64,000 nt of DNA from Mycolicibacterium iranicum (lineage in GTDB: Bacteria > Actinomycetota > Actinomycetes > Mycobacteriales > Mycobacteriaceae): NCBI RefSeq assembly GCF_001650495.1, contig NZ_LWCS01000012.1, forward strand, positions 1-64,000, in the 5' to 3' direction. Positions 1 through 8,600 of this stretch are shown one piece after another. Position numbers and translations under genes: made by a program. The notes below the pieces were generated by a model. The model was not told the DNA's origin and made no database searches. It saw only the letters and a list, made by a program, of their open reading frames with translations. How positions within the stretch are numbered: the stretch's first letter is position 1; each line of letters opens with the position of its first letter.

Positions 1-1083
1 TATCTGGCCCAGCTCGGCGCCGGGGACCTGGTGCTGACCAGCAGGCGTGCCCCGGATGCGCACGCCCAGCAGGTCATCGACGACCTCGTCGAGCGTTTCC
101 GGTGCCGCATCCACGTCTTCGGCGCCGACGTCGGCGACGAAGCAGAGGTGACCGCGCTGTTGGATCGGATCCGGGCGGAGTTGCCGCCGCTGGCCGGTGT
201 GGCCCATCTGGCCGGTGTCCTCGACGACGCCCTGCTGTCGCAGCAGAGTGTGGAGCGTTTCCGAACCACGTTGGCGCCCAAAGCGTTCGGGGCGTGCCAT
301 CTGGACCGGTTGACCCGCGACGACGAGTTGGACTTCTTCGTCGTGTCCTCCTCGGTATCGAGTCTGTTCGGCTCGCCCGGCCAAGCCAACTACGCCACCG
401 CCAACGCACTGCTCGACGGCCTGGTCGCACAACGCAGAGCCCACGGGCTGCCCGCCACGGGCATCAACTTCGGTCCCTGGGCCCAAGGCGGCATGGCCTC
501 CTCCGACGCCGCGACCGCCAACATCAGCGCCCAGGGCCTCATTGCGCTGGATCCAGCGGCCGCGCTGGGCGCGCTGGCCGAGGTGATCGCCAACGGCACC
601 GGCCAGGCCACCGTGATCAAAGCCAACTGGGCGCGCGCCGCCAAAGTGCTCGGCGCCTCGCGTCCACCGATCCTCGACCTCGTACTGCCCAGCACCACCG
701 GCGAGATCACCGGCGACAGCGAACTGCTCAAACAGCTCATGGAGATCCCGGTGCCCCAACGCGCAAGCTTCGTCACCGAATTCCTCCAACGCGAAGTCCA
801 GAACTTCCTCCGCCTGGCCTCCCCACCCGCAGCAACCAGCCGATTCCTCGACCTGGGCACCGACTCACTGATGGCCATCGAACTACGCAACCGCCTCCAC
901 AGCCAGTTCGGCGGCAAATTCACCATCAACGCCACCGCCGTATTCGACTACCCCACCATCGGCGGACTCGCCGAATACCTCGTCGCACAACTACCAGACG
1001 CTGAATTGCATTCGGATGAAAGGGAATTGCTCGCCTCGCGCGAACCGGGGCCGAAAGCCGCGACCGGGTCCGATGGGAGTTGA
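1..1083 (+). CDS. Type I polyketide synthase, C-terminal part (KR-ACP), truncated by window edge
   Basis: The reading frame is open from base 1, so the N-terminal domains lie outside the window. What remains is the end of a ketoreductase domain followed by an acyl carrier protein. The KR carries the short-chain-dehydrogenase active-site pattern, with its tyrosine in GQANYATANAL (codon 391-393). The ACP has the phosphopantetheine serine in LGTDSLMAIEL (codon 865-867). The LGTDSL form and the absence of a thioesterase resemble mycobacterial Mas/Pks2-type lipid synthases, where acyl chains are handed to a Pap acyltransferase; that comparison is from memory. The tail after the ACP is short and polar. 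The next gene converges on it after 50 bp. Upstream KS/AT/DH/ER content cannot be judged. Confidence 0.93.
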   Translation, partial: YLAQLGAGDLVLTSRRAPDAHAQQVIDDLVERFRCRIHVFGADVGDEAEVTALLDRIRAELPPLAGVAHLAGVLDDALLSQQSVERFRTTLAPKAFGACHLDRLTRDDELDFFVVSSSVSSLFGSPGQANYATANALLDGLVAQRRAHGLPATGINFGPWAQGGMASSDAATANISAQGLIALDPAAALGALAEVIANGTGQATVIKANWARAAKVLGASRPPILDLVLPSTTGEITGDSELLKQLMEIPVPQRASFVTEFLQREVQNFLRLASPPAATSRFLDLGTDSLMAIELRNRLHSQFGGKFTINATAVFDYPTIGGLAEYLVAQLPDAELHSDERELLASREPGPKAATGSDGS

Positions 1084-1132
1084 CAATCGGGGGCTCTCAC
1101 AGTGTCGAGAGGCGGATGCTTCCGACTTCGAA

Positions 1133-2002
1133 TCAGCCGAGATCAGGAATCTCCTGAGCGGACTGGGTGAAATTTGGTGGCCGTTTCTCCAGGAAGGCTC
1201 GCACGCCCTCCTTGCCATCGCCTACTGAGGCATGCCACATGGCGAGGCTGTCGCGGCGGTGAGCTTCGAGCGGATGCGTGGAGCCGGCACCCGCGTAGAG
1301 CAGTCGGCGCGTCATCGCCAGTGCAGCTGAGGATCTGCCATCGATGAACTTGTGCGCCAACGCGTAGGCGCTCGGCAGCAGGTCGTCGGGCTCGTGGATC
1401 GACCGCACGAGGCGATGAGATAGCGCCTCGTCCGCGGACAGAATGTCTGCCGAATACATCAGCTCCAGGGCGGTCGGCATACCGACGATCCGCGGTAGGA
1501 AGTACGAGGACGCCGCTTCGGGCACGATGCCGAGCTTGCCGAAGACGAAGCCCACGCGTGCCGCCGTGGAAGCGAGCCGGAGATCCATGGCCAGCGTCAT
1601 CGTGGCGCCGATGCCCACAGCTGCGCCGTTGATGGCCGCGATGACAGGTTTGTCGCAGTCGTGGATGGCAAGGGTCACTTTGCCGCCGGTGTCTCGGACG
1701 CCATCCTGAAACGGAGGTTCCGTGAGCTGGTCTCGTAGCAGTTGAGACGTTGGAGCTGCGGATTCGTCGAGTCCAAAGACGTTGCCCTCAGCCGAGAGAT
1801 CCATGCCGGCGCAGAACGCCCTGCCCGATCCGGTGACGACAACGGCGCGTACCGCGTTGTCGCGGCGCACCTGGCGGAAAGCCTGCTCGAGTTCCCTGGC
1901 CATCGTGAGGTTGAAGGCGTTGAGCTGATCGGGCCGGTTCAAGGTGAGGGTCAGCACGCCGTCGTCGACGGTCCACATGAGGGTCTCGAATTGAGGATCC
2001 AT
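1133..2002 (-). CDS. Enoyl-CoA hydratase/isomerase (crotonase family)
   Basis: A 289-residue crotonase-fold protein of normal family length. It has the N-terminal LNRPDQLNAFN segment, the first oxyanion-hole loop AFCAGMDLS, and the second at AAVGIGATMTLAMD. A glutamate in KLGIVPEAASSY fits the family's acid/base position. Such enzymes hydrate or isomerise enoyl-CoA thioesters, usually in beta-oxidation; the substrate cannot be read from the sequence. I chose the ATG at 2002 because a GAGGAG ribosome site lies about 9 bases upstream; an in-frame start at 2047 would add 15 residues. It converges on the preceding PKS gene. No partner beta-oxidation gene is adjacent. Confidence 0.9.
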   Translation of the reverse strand: MDPQFETLMWTVDDGVLTLTLNRPDQLNAFNLTMARELEQAFRQVRRDNAVRAVVVTGSGRAFCAGMDLSAEGNVFGLDESAAPTSQLLRDQLTEPPFQDGVRDTGGKVTLAIHDCDKPVIAAINGAAVGIGATMTLAMDLRLASTAARVGFVFGKLGIVPEAASSYFLPRIVGMPTALELMYSADILSADEALSHRLVRSIHEPDDLLPSAYALAHKFIDGRSSAALAMTRRLLYAGAGSTHPLEAHRRDSLAMWHASVGDGKEGVRAFLEKRPPNFTQSAQEIPDLG

Positions 2003-2306
2003 CCGTACAGTCTCCTCGATGTGACCAGAAGGTCCGTATCGAGTCACAGTTCAGAGACGAACCGGCGAAAAGGGGCGTAGAGGATCATGGTCTCCGCTGC
2101 CGTTGCACACTCGCCATCGAAGCCAACCCGACTTCGTTGTGCACAGAGATTGATTCACATTTGCGTCGCCATCATTGCGACCGTCTGCGAGACCTAATTT
2201 GGTCGCGGATGATGTGGCCTGCTTCCCACACCCAGCTTGCAACGCAGCACTCGCCAGGTTCGACGCCACGTATGTGGCAAATAGCAAACTACGAAGACCG
2301 TCCTCT
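2003..2306. other. Intergenic region without a recognisable gene
   Basis: About 300 bp between two minus-strand genes. Apart from the ribosome site of the enoyl-CoA hydratase at its left end, I see no ORF with mycobacterial codon bias and no clear hairpin. It presumably holds the hydratase promoter. Confidence 0.5.
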
Positions 2307-2627
2307 TCAGTAGAGGCCGGGAACGGGTGACGGTTCGCCTTCCAGGATTCGCCACCCTACCTGCACCTGCCCATTGGTCGCACCGGTTCGATCGGCGAAA
2401 CCGTAGAAGAAGGTGTGGCAGACGTTCATATCCCACTTCACGTCCGGTTCCATACCCGACCCACCGACCGGCAGCGGCTGCCCGGGGCACCAAACCTGGC
2501 CGCACATGCTCAACGCATTACACCGGGCTTCGGCAGTACCGGGAGTCACCGCGATACCTGTCAGGGCGAGACCGCCCGCTAGCACCGCACCTGCCAAGAG
2601 TCGAGTGCTCATCTTATAAGTGGTCAT
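2307..2627 (-). CDS. Small secreted cysteine-containing protein, function unknown
   Basis: A 106-residue protein with a clear signal peptide: a short basic start, a hydrophobic core LLAGAVLAGGLALTGIAV, and a probable signal-peptidase-I site after GTAEA. The mature part of about 70 residues contains four cysteines (RCNALSM, MCGQ, WCPG, VCHT), which could form two disulfides outside the membrane. I do not recognise a domain. The start at 2627 is preferred because GGGGA lies just upstream; an ATG at 2639 is also possible. It is monocistronic, with about 750 bp of gene-free sequence upstream. Small secreted proteins of this kind are common in mycobacteria, but no function should be assigned. Confidence 0.8.
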   Translation of the reverse strand: MTTYKMSTRLLAGAVLAGGLALTGIAVTPGTAEARCNALSMCGQVWCPGQPLPVGGSGMEPDVKWDMNVCHTFFYGFADRTGATNGQVQVGWRILEGEPSPVPGLY

Positions 2628-3381
2628 CTGTGTCCCCATGTCTGCAGCGCCACGCCGTGTGGCGTCGTTGCGACATAGCTGACCCCAACCGCCCGACTAC
2701 CGATCCCAACAATGACGGCCTGCTCCATGCCGGCGGGGCGGAGACGTGCAGAACGTCGACCGTGGTTCACCCTGCACCGTGGCACACACGATGAAGCAAA
2801 ACCTTTGGTGGGGCGCCGGATACAGCCTCATCTCCGTGCCTTTGGCGGCGGGGTGCTGGCACCCGTCGGGTTTGTCCTACCCATGTCGGTCGTGGCGCGA
2901 TTGCCCCAACGTTCAACAGAATCCCGGCGGCAAGCACCGGCGTAGTCGTTCGGACGAGGAGTACGCGCGACCACACCAGCGGGAACAGCGCAGGCAATCT
3001 TTTGCTGCAGTGTGCCGATGGCAGATCCGCCCACGTCTCGACTGCGTACCGATCTGTCCCCTGAAAAGCTCAGGACCGACCCGCAAGGGATATTCCCCAT
3101 TCCCTTTATGACAGTTTGCGGCCTATAGTTGCTCAGCCGAAGTTACTACCGAGGGGAGCTCTGGCCGGCGGTTTGCGGTGGGGGACAGGCAATCATTCTT
3201 CGGACTGCCGACCACCCCTGGCCTCTGCCTTCGCGCCATTGTTATTCCTCGACACGACAACCGACTCCTATCGATTCTCGGCACCGGGGGTGCCAGTGAA
3301 GGTAAGAGCCGGCGTGCGGGCGGTAGTTTGCAGGAGCAGTCCGGGGGGACGACACGTTCACTACTTTCTGGGGGTCTGGTA
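2628..3381. other. Long intergenic region between divergent secreted-protein genes
   Basis: About 750 bp separate the small secreted protein (minus) from the PE-PPE-domain gene (plus). Both promoters should lie here. A TATAGT hexamer at 3124-3129 is a possible -10 element for the rightward gene, with no convincing -35. An ORF starting at 2791 begins like a signal peptide but then loses coding character and is not called. I see no RNA gene. Confidence 0.45.
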
Positions 3382-4641
3382 ATGGGTAGTCATTCGCAGC
3401 GGTGTCGACAGTCCACAGACTGCGATGGGCGCCGGTCTGCCGACCACTCGATCAGTGGAGAGCGCAGTGCGACGTCGCGGTCCCGTGGTCACGGACCTTT
3501 GGACCAGGCGAAGCGAACGGCCCTGGGGCTCGCAGTGAGCGCGGCTGTGGTACCGCTTGTCGCTGCACCGTCCGCCGGCGCAGCGGTGGTGGTGCCTAGT
3601 CCGGCCACCGTTCTCACGGTGTTTCCGTGGGAAGGGTCGATGGAAGACGAGCTTCAGGGAAGTCTCTGTCAAGCGCCGAACGGCTGCCGCCGTGTTGACC
3701 AATTCCTCTGGGATCCAAGCGGACTCGCCACGATTGACGCAACCATCGATGCCACACCCGGCACGAAGGTGGTGTTCTCCTACAGCGAAGGGGCACGGTC
3801 GGTCACGAGGTGGATGATCAAGCACGCGGGCGACGCCGATGCGCCGTCGCCTGACGAGCTTTCGTTTGTGATGATCGGTAATCCCACTCGCTTGCATGGT
3901 GGCTCGGACAGCGATGTCATGCCGCAGACGCAGTACCAGGTGATCGACATAACGCGTCAGTACGACATGGCCTCGGACTTTCCCGACAACCCATTGAACT
4001 TGCTTGCCCTGCTCAACTCCTTGGCGGCGTTCACGGTCATCCACACCGATTACGAGAATGTGGACATGTACGACGAAGCCAACATCGTCTGGAAAGAGGG
4101 CAACATTACCTATGTCTTTGTGCCGACCGAGAACCTGCCGCTGCTCGAGCCACTGCGACGGCTAGGTCTGACGAGTTTGGCCGACGCCCTCAACGAGCCC
4201 TTGAAAGAGATGGTGGAGCGAGGCTACGACCGTTCCTATCTGCCGACGTCGGAAGAAGGGGGCAGCGCGGGTCAGTCGGCACTGTTGTCGGCGCCGGTCT
4301 CCGACCCAGCCTCGCAGCTCGCCGAGCAGAAAGCCGAACCTGCAGAAACAGACCCAACTGAGTCCGAGTTATCCACTCGGGATGAACGCGACAACTCGGA
4401 CGCGGACGAAGGCTCCACCTCCGGTGACCGCAAGACCACGAAGGAACGCATCGAAGCCGATGAATCCGCAGCAAACACTGATGACGCGGAAAGCCAGGCC
4501 ACGGAACGCACCCGCGGCGACAAAGAGCGGCGAACCGCCGCGAATGGCGCCGGTGGAACTGACGATCCGACAACCGTGAAGGACGAAGCCGATAGCGATA
4601 CCCCCGGTGACAAGCCCGACGACAGCGGTAGCGACACCTAG
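3382..4641 (+). CDS. Exported PE-PPE-domain (alpha/beta-hydrolase-like) protein with acidic low-complexity tail
   Basis: A 419-residue protein. Residues 1-45 are polar and precede a hydrophobic export segment (about 46-70, ending APSAGA). Residues about 75-285 match the PE-PPE domain, a serine-hydrolase fold; the rest is a Glu/Asp/Ser/Thr-rich tail. Aligned by eye to the second PE-PPE protein here (27229-28539), the nucleophile Ser135 is kept in SYSEG and the aspartate in YDMASDFPD is kept. The position of the catalytic histidine is Tyr244 in ITYVFVP. The protein may therefore be inactive or altered. The ATG at 3382 follows a GGGGGT ribosome site. No classical PE or PPE N-terminus is present. 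Substrate and location (periplasm or cell surface) are inferred only. Confidence 0.82.
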   Translation: MGSHSQRCRQSTDCDGRRSADHSISGERSATSRSRGHGPLDQAKRTALGLAVSAAVVPLVAAPSAGAAVVVPSPATVLTVFPWEGSMEDELQGSLCQAPNGCRRVDQFLWDPSGLATIDATIDATPGTKVVFSYSEGARSVTRWMIKHAGDADAPSPDELSFVMIGNPTRLHGGSDSDVMPQTQYQVIDITRQYDMASDFPDNPLNLLALLNSLAAFTVIHTDYENVDMYDEANIVWKEGNITYVFVPTENLPLLEPLRRLGLTSLADALNEPLKEMVERGYDRSYLPTSEEGGSAGQSALLSAPVSDPASQLAEQKAEPAETDPTESELSTRDERDNSDADEGSTSGDRKTTKERIEADESAANTDDAESQATERTRGDKERRTAANGAGGTDDPTTVKDEADSDTPGDKPDDSGSDT

Positions 4642-4759
4642 CCGTACCGGCGCGCTCCGCGCCCCCTGGTCTCGGGTTCGATCGAGGAATGACAACCCAT
4701 GCGCCGACCACAATGTTCGGTGAAACAGACGTTAGACGCTAGACGCAACAACGTATGGC

Positions 4760-4777
4760 CTAGCGCATTAGCGCTAG
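4760..4777. promoter_or_regulatory. Inverted repeat upstream of the P450-TetR operon
   Basis: CTAGCGC, four bases, then GCGCTAG: a perfect 7-bp inverted repeat 30 bp upstream of the -35 element of the P450 promoter. It could be an operator for the TetR protein encoded downstream, or a weak terminator hairpin of the PE-PPE gene. The sequence alone does not decide. Confidence 0.4.
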
Positions 4778-4806
4778 TGGGTTCTACTGAAAAAGCTCAG
4801 AATCTC

Positions 4807-4835
4807 TTGACAACCGCAGAAGCTGATCATACGTT
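4807..4835 (+). promoter_or_regulatory. Candidate sigma-A-type promoter of the P450-TetR operon
   Basis: A consensus -35 TTGACA (4807-4812), a 17-bp spacer and a -10 TACGTT (4830-4835), ending about 50 bases before the P450 start codon. It is one of the best consensus promoters seen in the window. Confidence 0.6.
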
Positions 4836-4885
4836 TTGGATCAATATGTCCATGTGATCGGTACGGCGGCGAGAATTGAGCATCA

Positions 4886-6136
4886 ATGACCGTGACCAGC
4901 GCGGCCCCCAGTGTCTTCGACGCCGGCTTGCCGACGTTCACATACAGCTTTGCCGCCACCCCGCACGACATCTTCGATGATGTCCGGGCGGCGCAATCAC
5001 AGGCACCCATTGCCATCGGTCCGCTGGGCCCGGAAATCCTTTCCTACGAGTTAGCCCGTGAAATGCTGCGCGACAACCGATTCCGCCTCCCTCCCGGTAT
5101 CACGCTGGCCGCGCAGGGCATCACGTCGGGCCCGCTGTTCGACAAGATGGCCAGCAGCCTCCTGGGGCTGGAGGGCGCACCGCACACCCGTCTGCGCAAA
5201 TTGGTTTCCAAAGCATTCACACCCCGTTCGACAGCACGCCTTCAAGAGACCATCCACTCGGTGGTGAATGAACTCGTCGACCGAGTGGCGGACGACGGTC
5301 GGTGCGACATCGTGACCGACATTGCGCGTCCGTATCCCACCCCGATCATGTGCGCGCTGCTCGGTGCACGCCGCGAAGATTGGCATCTGTTCGCCGACTG
5401 GACCGAAGAAATCTTCAAAGCCTTGAACTTCCAGGCAGATGTCACTTTCGATGAGTCCGAGATCATGCGGTCATGGGGTGAACTCGACGCCTACGTCGAC
5501 GGCATGGTCGCATCCCGGCGAAACAACCTGACAGACGACCTGCTCTCGGAGCTCATTCGCGCCGAGAGCGACGGCCAGCGTCTCAACACCGACGAACTTC
5601 GCATGCTGGTGGCCGGCTTTTTGATGGCGGGGACGGACACGACGCGAAATCAGCTCGCCGCATCGGTGCAGGTGCTGTGCGACCACCCGGATCAATGGGC
5701 AAAGCTGCGCGATCACCCGGAGCTGGCGATGCAGGCGGTCGAGGAGAGCATGCGCCATTCTCCGGCCGCCTGCATCGTGCCGCGCGCAGCCGCCGACGAC
5801 GTCGAATTCGGCGGATACATGTTCCCGGCGGGCACCTTCGTTCTGGTCAACACGCTTGCCGCCAACCGAGACCCGGTGATCTACGACGACGCCGACCGCT
5901 TTGACGTCACCCGCAACGATGTGCCGGCGATCCTGACTTTTGGCGGCGGTGCCCACTACTGCCTCGGGGCGAATCTCGCGCGGCGCGAGCTGGCAGAAGC
6001 GCTTGTCGTGCTCACCCGACGTTTGCCGGTGCCGCGTCGCATCGGCCCTGCCCCGTGGAAGTCTGTGCTGGGAATGACAGGTCCCACGACACTTCCGGTC
6101 GTGTTCGCCAGGGAGGGGGTGTCTGCCGATGCGTAG
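4886..6136 (+). CDS. Cytochrome P450 monooxygenase
   Basis: A 416-residue soluble bacterial P450 of standard length. The I-helix oxygen-activation motif is AGTDTT (248-253), the K-helix ExxR is E287-R290, and the heme-thiolate loop is FGGGAHYCLG with Cys359 as the iron ligand. P450s insert one oxygen atom into a substrate using electrons from ferredoxin and a reductase; no ferredoxin gene is adjacent, so electron partners must be elsewhere. The CYP subfamily and substrate are not recognisable to me. The gene overlaps the following TetR gene by 8 bases (ATGCGTAG), so the two are translationally coupled. The promoter at 4807-4835 and the palindrome at 4760-4777 probably control both. Confidence 0.95.
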   Translation: MTVTSAAPSVFDAGLPTFTYSFAATPHDIFDDVRAAQSQAPIAIGPLGPEILSYELAREMLRDNRFRLPPGITLAAQGITSGPLFDKMASSLLGLEGAPHTRLRKLVSKAFTPRSTARLQETIHSVVNELVDRVADDGRCDIVTDIARPYPTPIMCALLGARREDWHLFADWTEEIFKALNFQADVTFDESEIMRSWGELDAYVDGMVASRRNNLTDDLLSELIRAESDGQRLNTDELRMLVAGFLMAGTDTTRNQLAASVQVLCDHPDQWAKLRDHPELAMQAVEESMRHSPAACIVPRAAADDVEFGGYMFPAGTFVLVNTLAANRDPVIYDDADRFDVTRNDVPAILTFGGGAHYCLGANLARRELAEALVVLTRRLPVPRRIGPAPWKSVLGMTGPTTLPVVFAREGVSADA

Positions 6137-6770
6137 CCGTGGCTGGGCGGGTTCCACGCCGCGTACGGATGACGAGGCGATTGATCGCATTCTCAATGCG
6201 GTGGACGACGTGGTCGCCGAACACGGATCAGCGATCCGTCTTGCCGACGTCGCACGAAAACTCGGAGTGACACGCCAAACGGTGTATCGCTACTTTCCCA
6301 ATGCCGACGCGCTGCTCATCGCCAGTGCGATGCGCGCGGCGAACGGATTCATCGATCAGATCGTCGACCACGTCAGCGGGGTCGAGGACCCGGTCGTCGC
6401 GATTGTCGAAAGTGTGTCATTCGGAATCGAGAACCTCGCCGGTGACCCACAGTTGGAGAATTTGCTGACGAGGCGGCAGGAGGGCGAAGCCCCCACCTCG
6501 CTGACGTCCGATACTGCTGTCTCATTCTGCTTGTCGGTCTTCGGCCGCTTCGAGGTCAATTGGCGGTTGCACGGTTTCGACGCCGCCGCGCTCGCCGAGT
6601 TGGCCGAAATGACACTCCGCAGCGTGCAATCGCTTCTCACCGATCCCGGGCCGCGCCCGCGGAAGGGAATCGAGTTGCGCCGCTTCCTGGCTGGATGGCT
6701 CGGCCCGGCGATCCTCTACCCGCGGACGGCGTCTTTGTCGACCAGATGGGACCTCCCTCGCCGCGAGTGA
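6129..6770 (+). CDS. TetR-family transcriptional regulator coupled to P450
   Basis: A 213-residue regulator. The N-terminal helix-turn-helix reads RLADVARKLGVTRQTVYRYF (about residues 37-56). The rest is the helical ligand-binding and dimerisation domain, with no recognised ligand signature. It overlaps the P450 gene by 8 bases and must be co-transcribed with it, so autoregulation of the P450 operon, lifted by a P450 substrate or related molecule, is the simplest model. The perfect inverted repeat 30 bp above the P450 promoter is a plausible operator. It converges on the ThrE-like gene. Confidence 0.92.
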   Translation: MRSRGWAGSTPRTDDEAIDRILNAVDDVVAEHGSAIRLADVARKLGVTRQTVYRYFPNADALLIASAMRAANGFIDQIVDHVSGVEDPVVAIVESVSFGIENLAGDPQLENLLTRRQEGEAPTSLTSDTAVSFCLSVFGRFEVNWRLHGFDAAALAELAEMTLRSVQSLLTDPGPRPRKGIELRRFLAGWLGPAILYPRTASLSTRWDLPRRE

Positions 6771-6849
6771 CGTGCTCGCGGCCGGCCAACGGCCTCTGAT
6801 CCCCTTTCCTGTGGCAGGCGCTGTCGCTGTGCAGGATTCACCACGCCTG

Positions 6850-8445
6850 TCACGGATGGTCCCTGGTGTCGTCCTCCACCGCCATGTCTTTGAATTCATA
6901 GGTATCGACGGCATCGCCCAGCACTGGCTCCAAAGCCACACTCTCAGAGCCGGGCTCGTCGGTGACGGACTCGGGTCGGGCCGGCCTCAGATGCACAACG
7001 CGTCCGACAGCGCGCCGCAGCCCGGGCGGCCCGTCGGCGCGCACGAATTCCCCCACCCGTCCGGCGCGAAAACGCAAGGGCGAGCCGAGGAATTCGCCGA
7101 GGACGACCCCGCTGCCCAGCGCCAGTGCGATCGCCGTCGCCGACAGCAGTTGCGCCAGACCATCGGCGAAGTTCTCGTCCACGGCCAAAAAGAAGACAGC
7201 GCGGAAGACGGCCAGACCGGGCAGCATGGGCATGATGGCCGCCGTGGCAGTGATCAGGGCGGGGGCCTGCCGCCGGATGGAGATGAGCGTGGCGAGAAAT
7301 CCGACGAGGACTGCGGCGATGCCTGTTGCCACCACCTGACCGACCCCGGCACGGCCGAGCCCGATCAGCACGAGTTCAGCTGCGGCTGCGGCGATTCCGC
7401 CGATGACGGCGGGGCGCAGGGGGGAGTAACTCGCGATCGTCAGACACAGCCCAGCCAGGCCGGCGCCCAGGACGGCCAGGGCGATCGGCAGCGGTTGGTG
7501 CGGGATGATCACGCTCACCGTCGCGTCCACATGCAGATCGATGTTGATTCCGGCGAGCGCGGCCACTTCGAGTCCTGCGACGATACCGACGACGATGCCC
7601 GCGGTGAGAAACAGCGCCTCGCCGAGTCGGGCCAGCGCGGTCATGGTGTAGCCGGTCACGGCGTCTTGCATCGCACCGACGAAGGTCAATCCTGTCAGCA
7701 GCATCACGATGCCGGTGGCCACCAGCGCGGTGGGGTTCAGCCCGGCGAACCAGTACGCCGCGACCGCGACGAGTGTGACGATGGCCGCGCCCGCGACATT
7801 CTGGAAGAAGAACGGGGTGCCGATTCGGTTGAGCAGCCTGCCGATTCGATCGATCACCGCGGCGCTGACTGCGGCCAGTACGCACGTCAGCCAGGTGCCG
7901 CCGAGGAGCATGGCGATGCCCAACCCGAAGCCCGCCCAACCGACGGTGGCCAGCCAGCGCGGGTAGACGTGCGGCCGCTCGGTCAGCTCGTCCATGGCGT
8001 GGTGCGCCTCGTCGACGGTGACGCCTCCGGAAGTGATGCGCTTGACCAGCCGGTCGAGATCGGCGAGACGCGTGTAGTCGGTGGACCTCATGCGCACCGT
8101 GCGAACGATGGTGACGGGCGGGCTGTCGGCGGTGGGTAGAGCGGAAACGAACACGGTGGTGGAGAAGACATCGACGACGCAGTCGGTGAGCCGGTAGGCC
8201 TGCGCGACATCCTTGGCGGTGGCTACAGCGTCGGCGGTGCCGGACCCTGAGAACAGCATGACCTCTGCGAGCCGAACCGTCAGGTCGAGTACCGCGCGAG
8301 TATGCCGCTCGTCCAGATCCTGCCCGCTACGCCGGCGCTGCCCGGCATCGGGTGCCGGATCGCGCTGCCCGGGCAAGGTGCTCTGCAGATATCGCGCCAG
8401 CCGACCGGAACGTCTTGCAACCACTTGAGTCAGGATACTGACCAC
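6850..8445 (-). CDS. ThrE-family threonine/serine exporter-like membrane protein
   Basis: A 531-residue protein with a cytoplasmic N-terminal region (to about residue 170) followed by about ten hydrophobic segments. The first half matches the ThrE domain: ERHTRAVLDLTVRLAEVMLFSGSGTAD near the start, then ITSGGVTVDEAHHAMDEL before the first membrane helices. The second half matches the smaller ThrE_2 membrane domain. The fusion order is that of Corynebacterium glutamicum ThrE, an exporter of threonine and serine; the transported amino acid here is inferred. It starts with GTG and ends with a charged tail. It is convergent with the TetR gene and about 155 bp downstream of the next minus-strand gene, so probably separately transcribed. 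Confidence 0.85.
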   Translation of the reverse strand: MVSILTQVVARRSGRLARYLQSTLPGQRDPAPDAGQRRRSGQDLDERHTRAVLDLTVRLAEVMLFSGSGTADAVATAKDVAQAYRLTDCVVDVFSTTVFVSALPTADSPPVTIVRTVRMRSTDYTRLADLDRLVKRITSGGVTVDEAHHAMDELTERPHVYPRWLATVGWAGFGLGIAMLLGGTWLTCVLAAVSAAVIDRIGRLLNRIGTPFFFQNVAGAAIVTLVAVAAYWFAGLNPTALVATGIVMLLTGLTFVGAMQDAVTGYTMTALARLGEALFLTAGIVVGIVAGLEVAALAGINIDLHVDATVSVIIPHQPLPIALAVLGAGLAGLCLTIASYSPLRPAVIGGIAAAAAELVLIGLGRAGVGQVVATGIAAVLVGFLATLISIRRQAPALITATAAIMPMLPGLAVFRAVFFLAVDENFADGLAQLLSATAIALALGSGVVLGEFLGSPLRFRAGRVGEFVRADGPPGLRRAVGRVVHLRPARPESVTDEPGSESVALEPVLGDAVDTYEFKDMAVEDDTRDHP

Positions 8446-8600
8446 GGCCCGATGGCTGCACCGGGGCGTCTGCAGATCGATCCAAGCCCCGCCTGTCGGG
8501 TCGCCCGCTGTGGGGACGCTGCCAAGGGGTCACGATCTGCCGTAATCTGTTGCACTGGAGCAGTTTCACCGGTGTTGTTCGGTGGGGCGGCCGGCGCCTG

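Noticed and set aside
2791..3111. ORF starting MKQNLWWGAGYSLISVPLAAGC, lipoprotein-like at first sight
   Set aside because: The lipobox is imperfect and everything after residue 25 is basic, Cys/Pro-rich and without mycobacterial codon bias; probably chance.
4655..4710. TTCGATC-containing stretch resembling a tRNA T-arm
   Set aside because: No acceptor stem, D-arm or anticodon arm can be built around it.
6772..8139. 455-codon plus-strand ORF
   Set aside because: It is the antisense shadow of the ThrE-like gene; its translation is Gly/Asp/Gln-rich with no domain.
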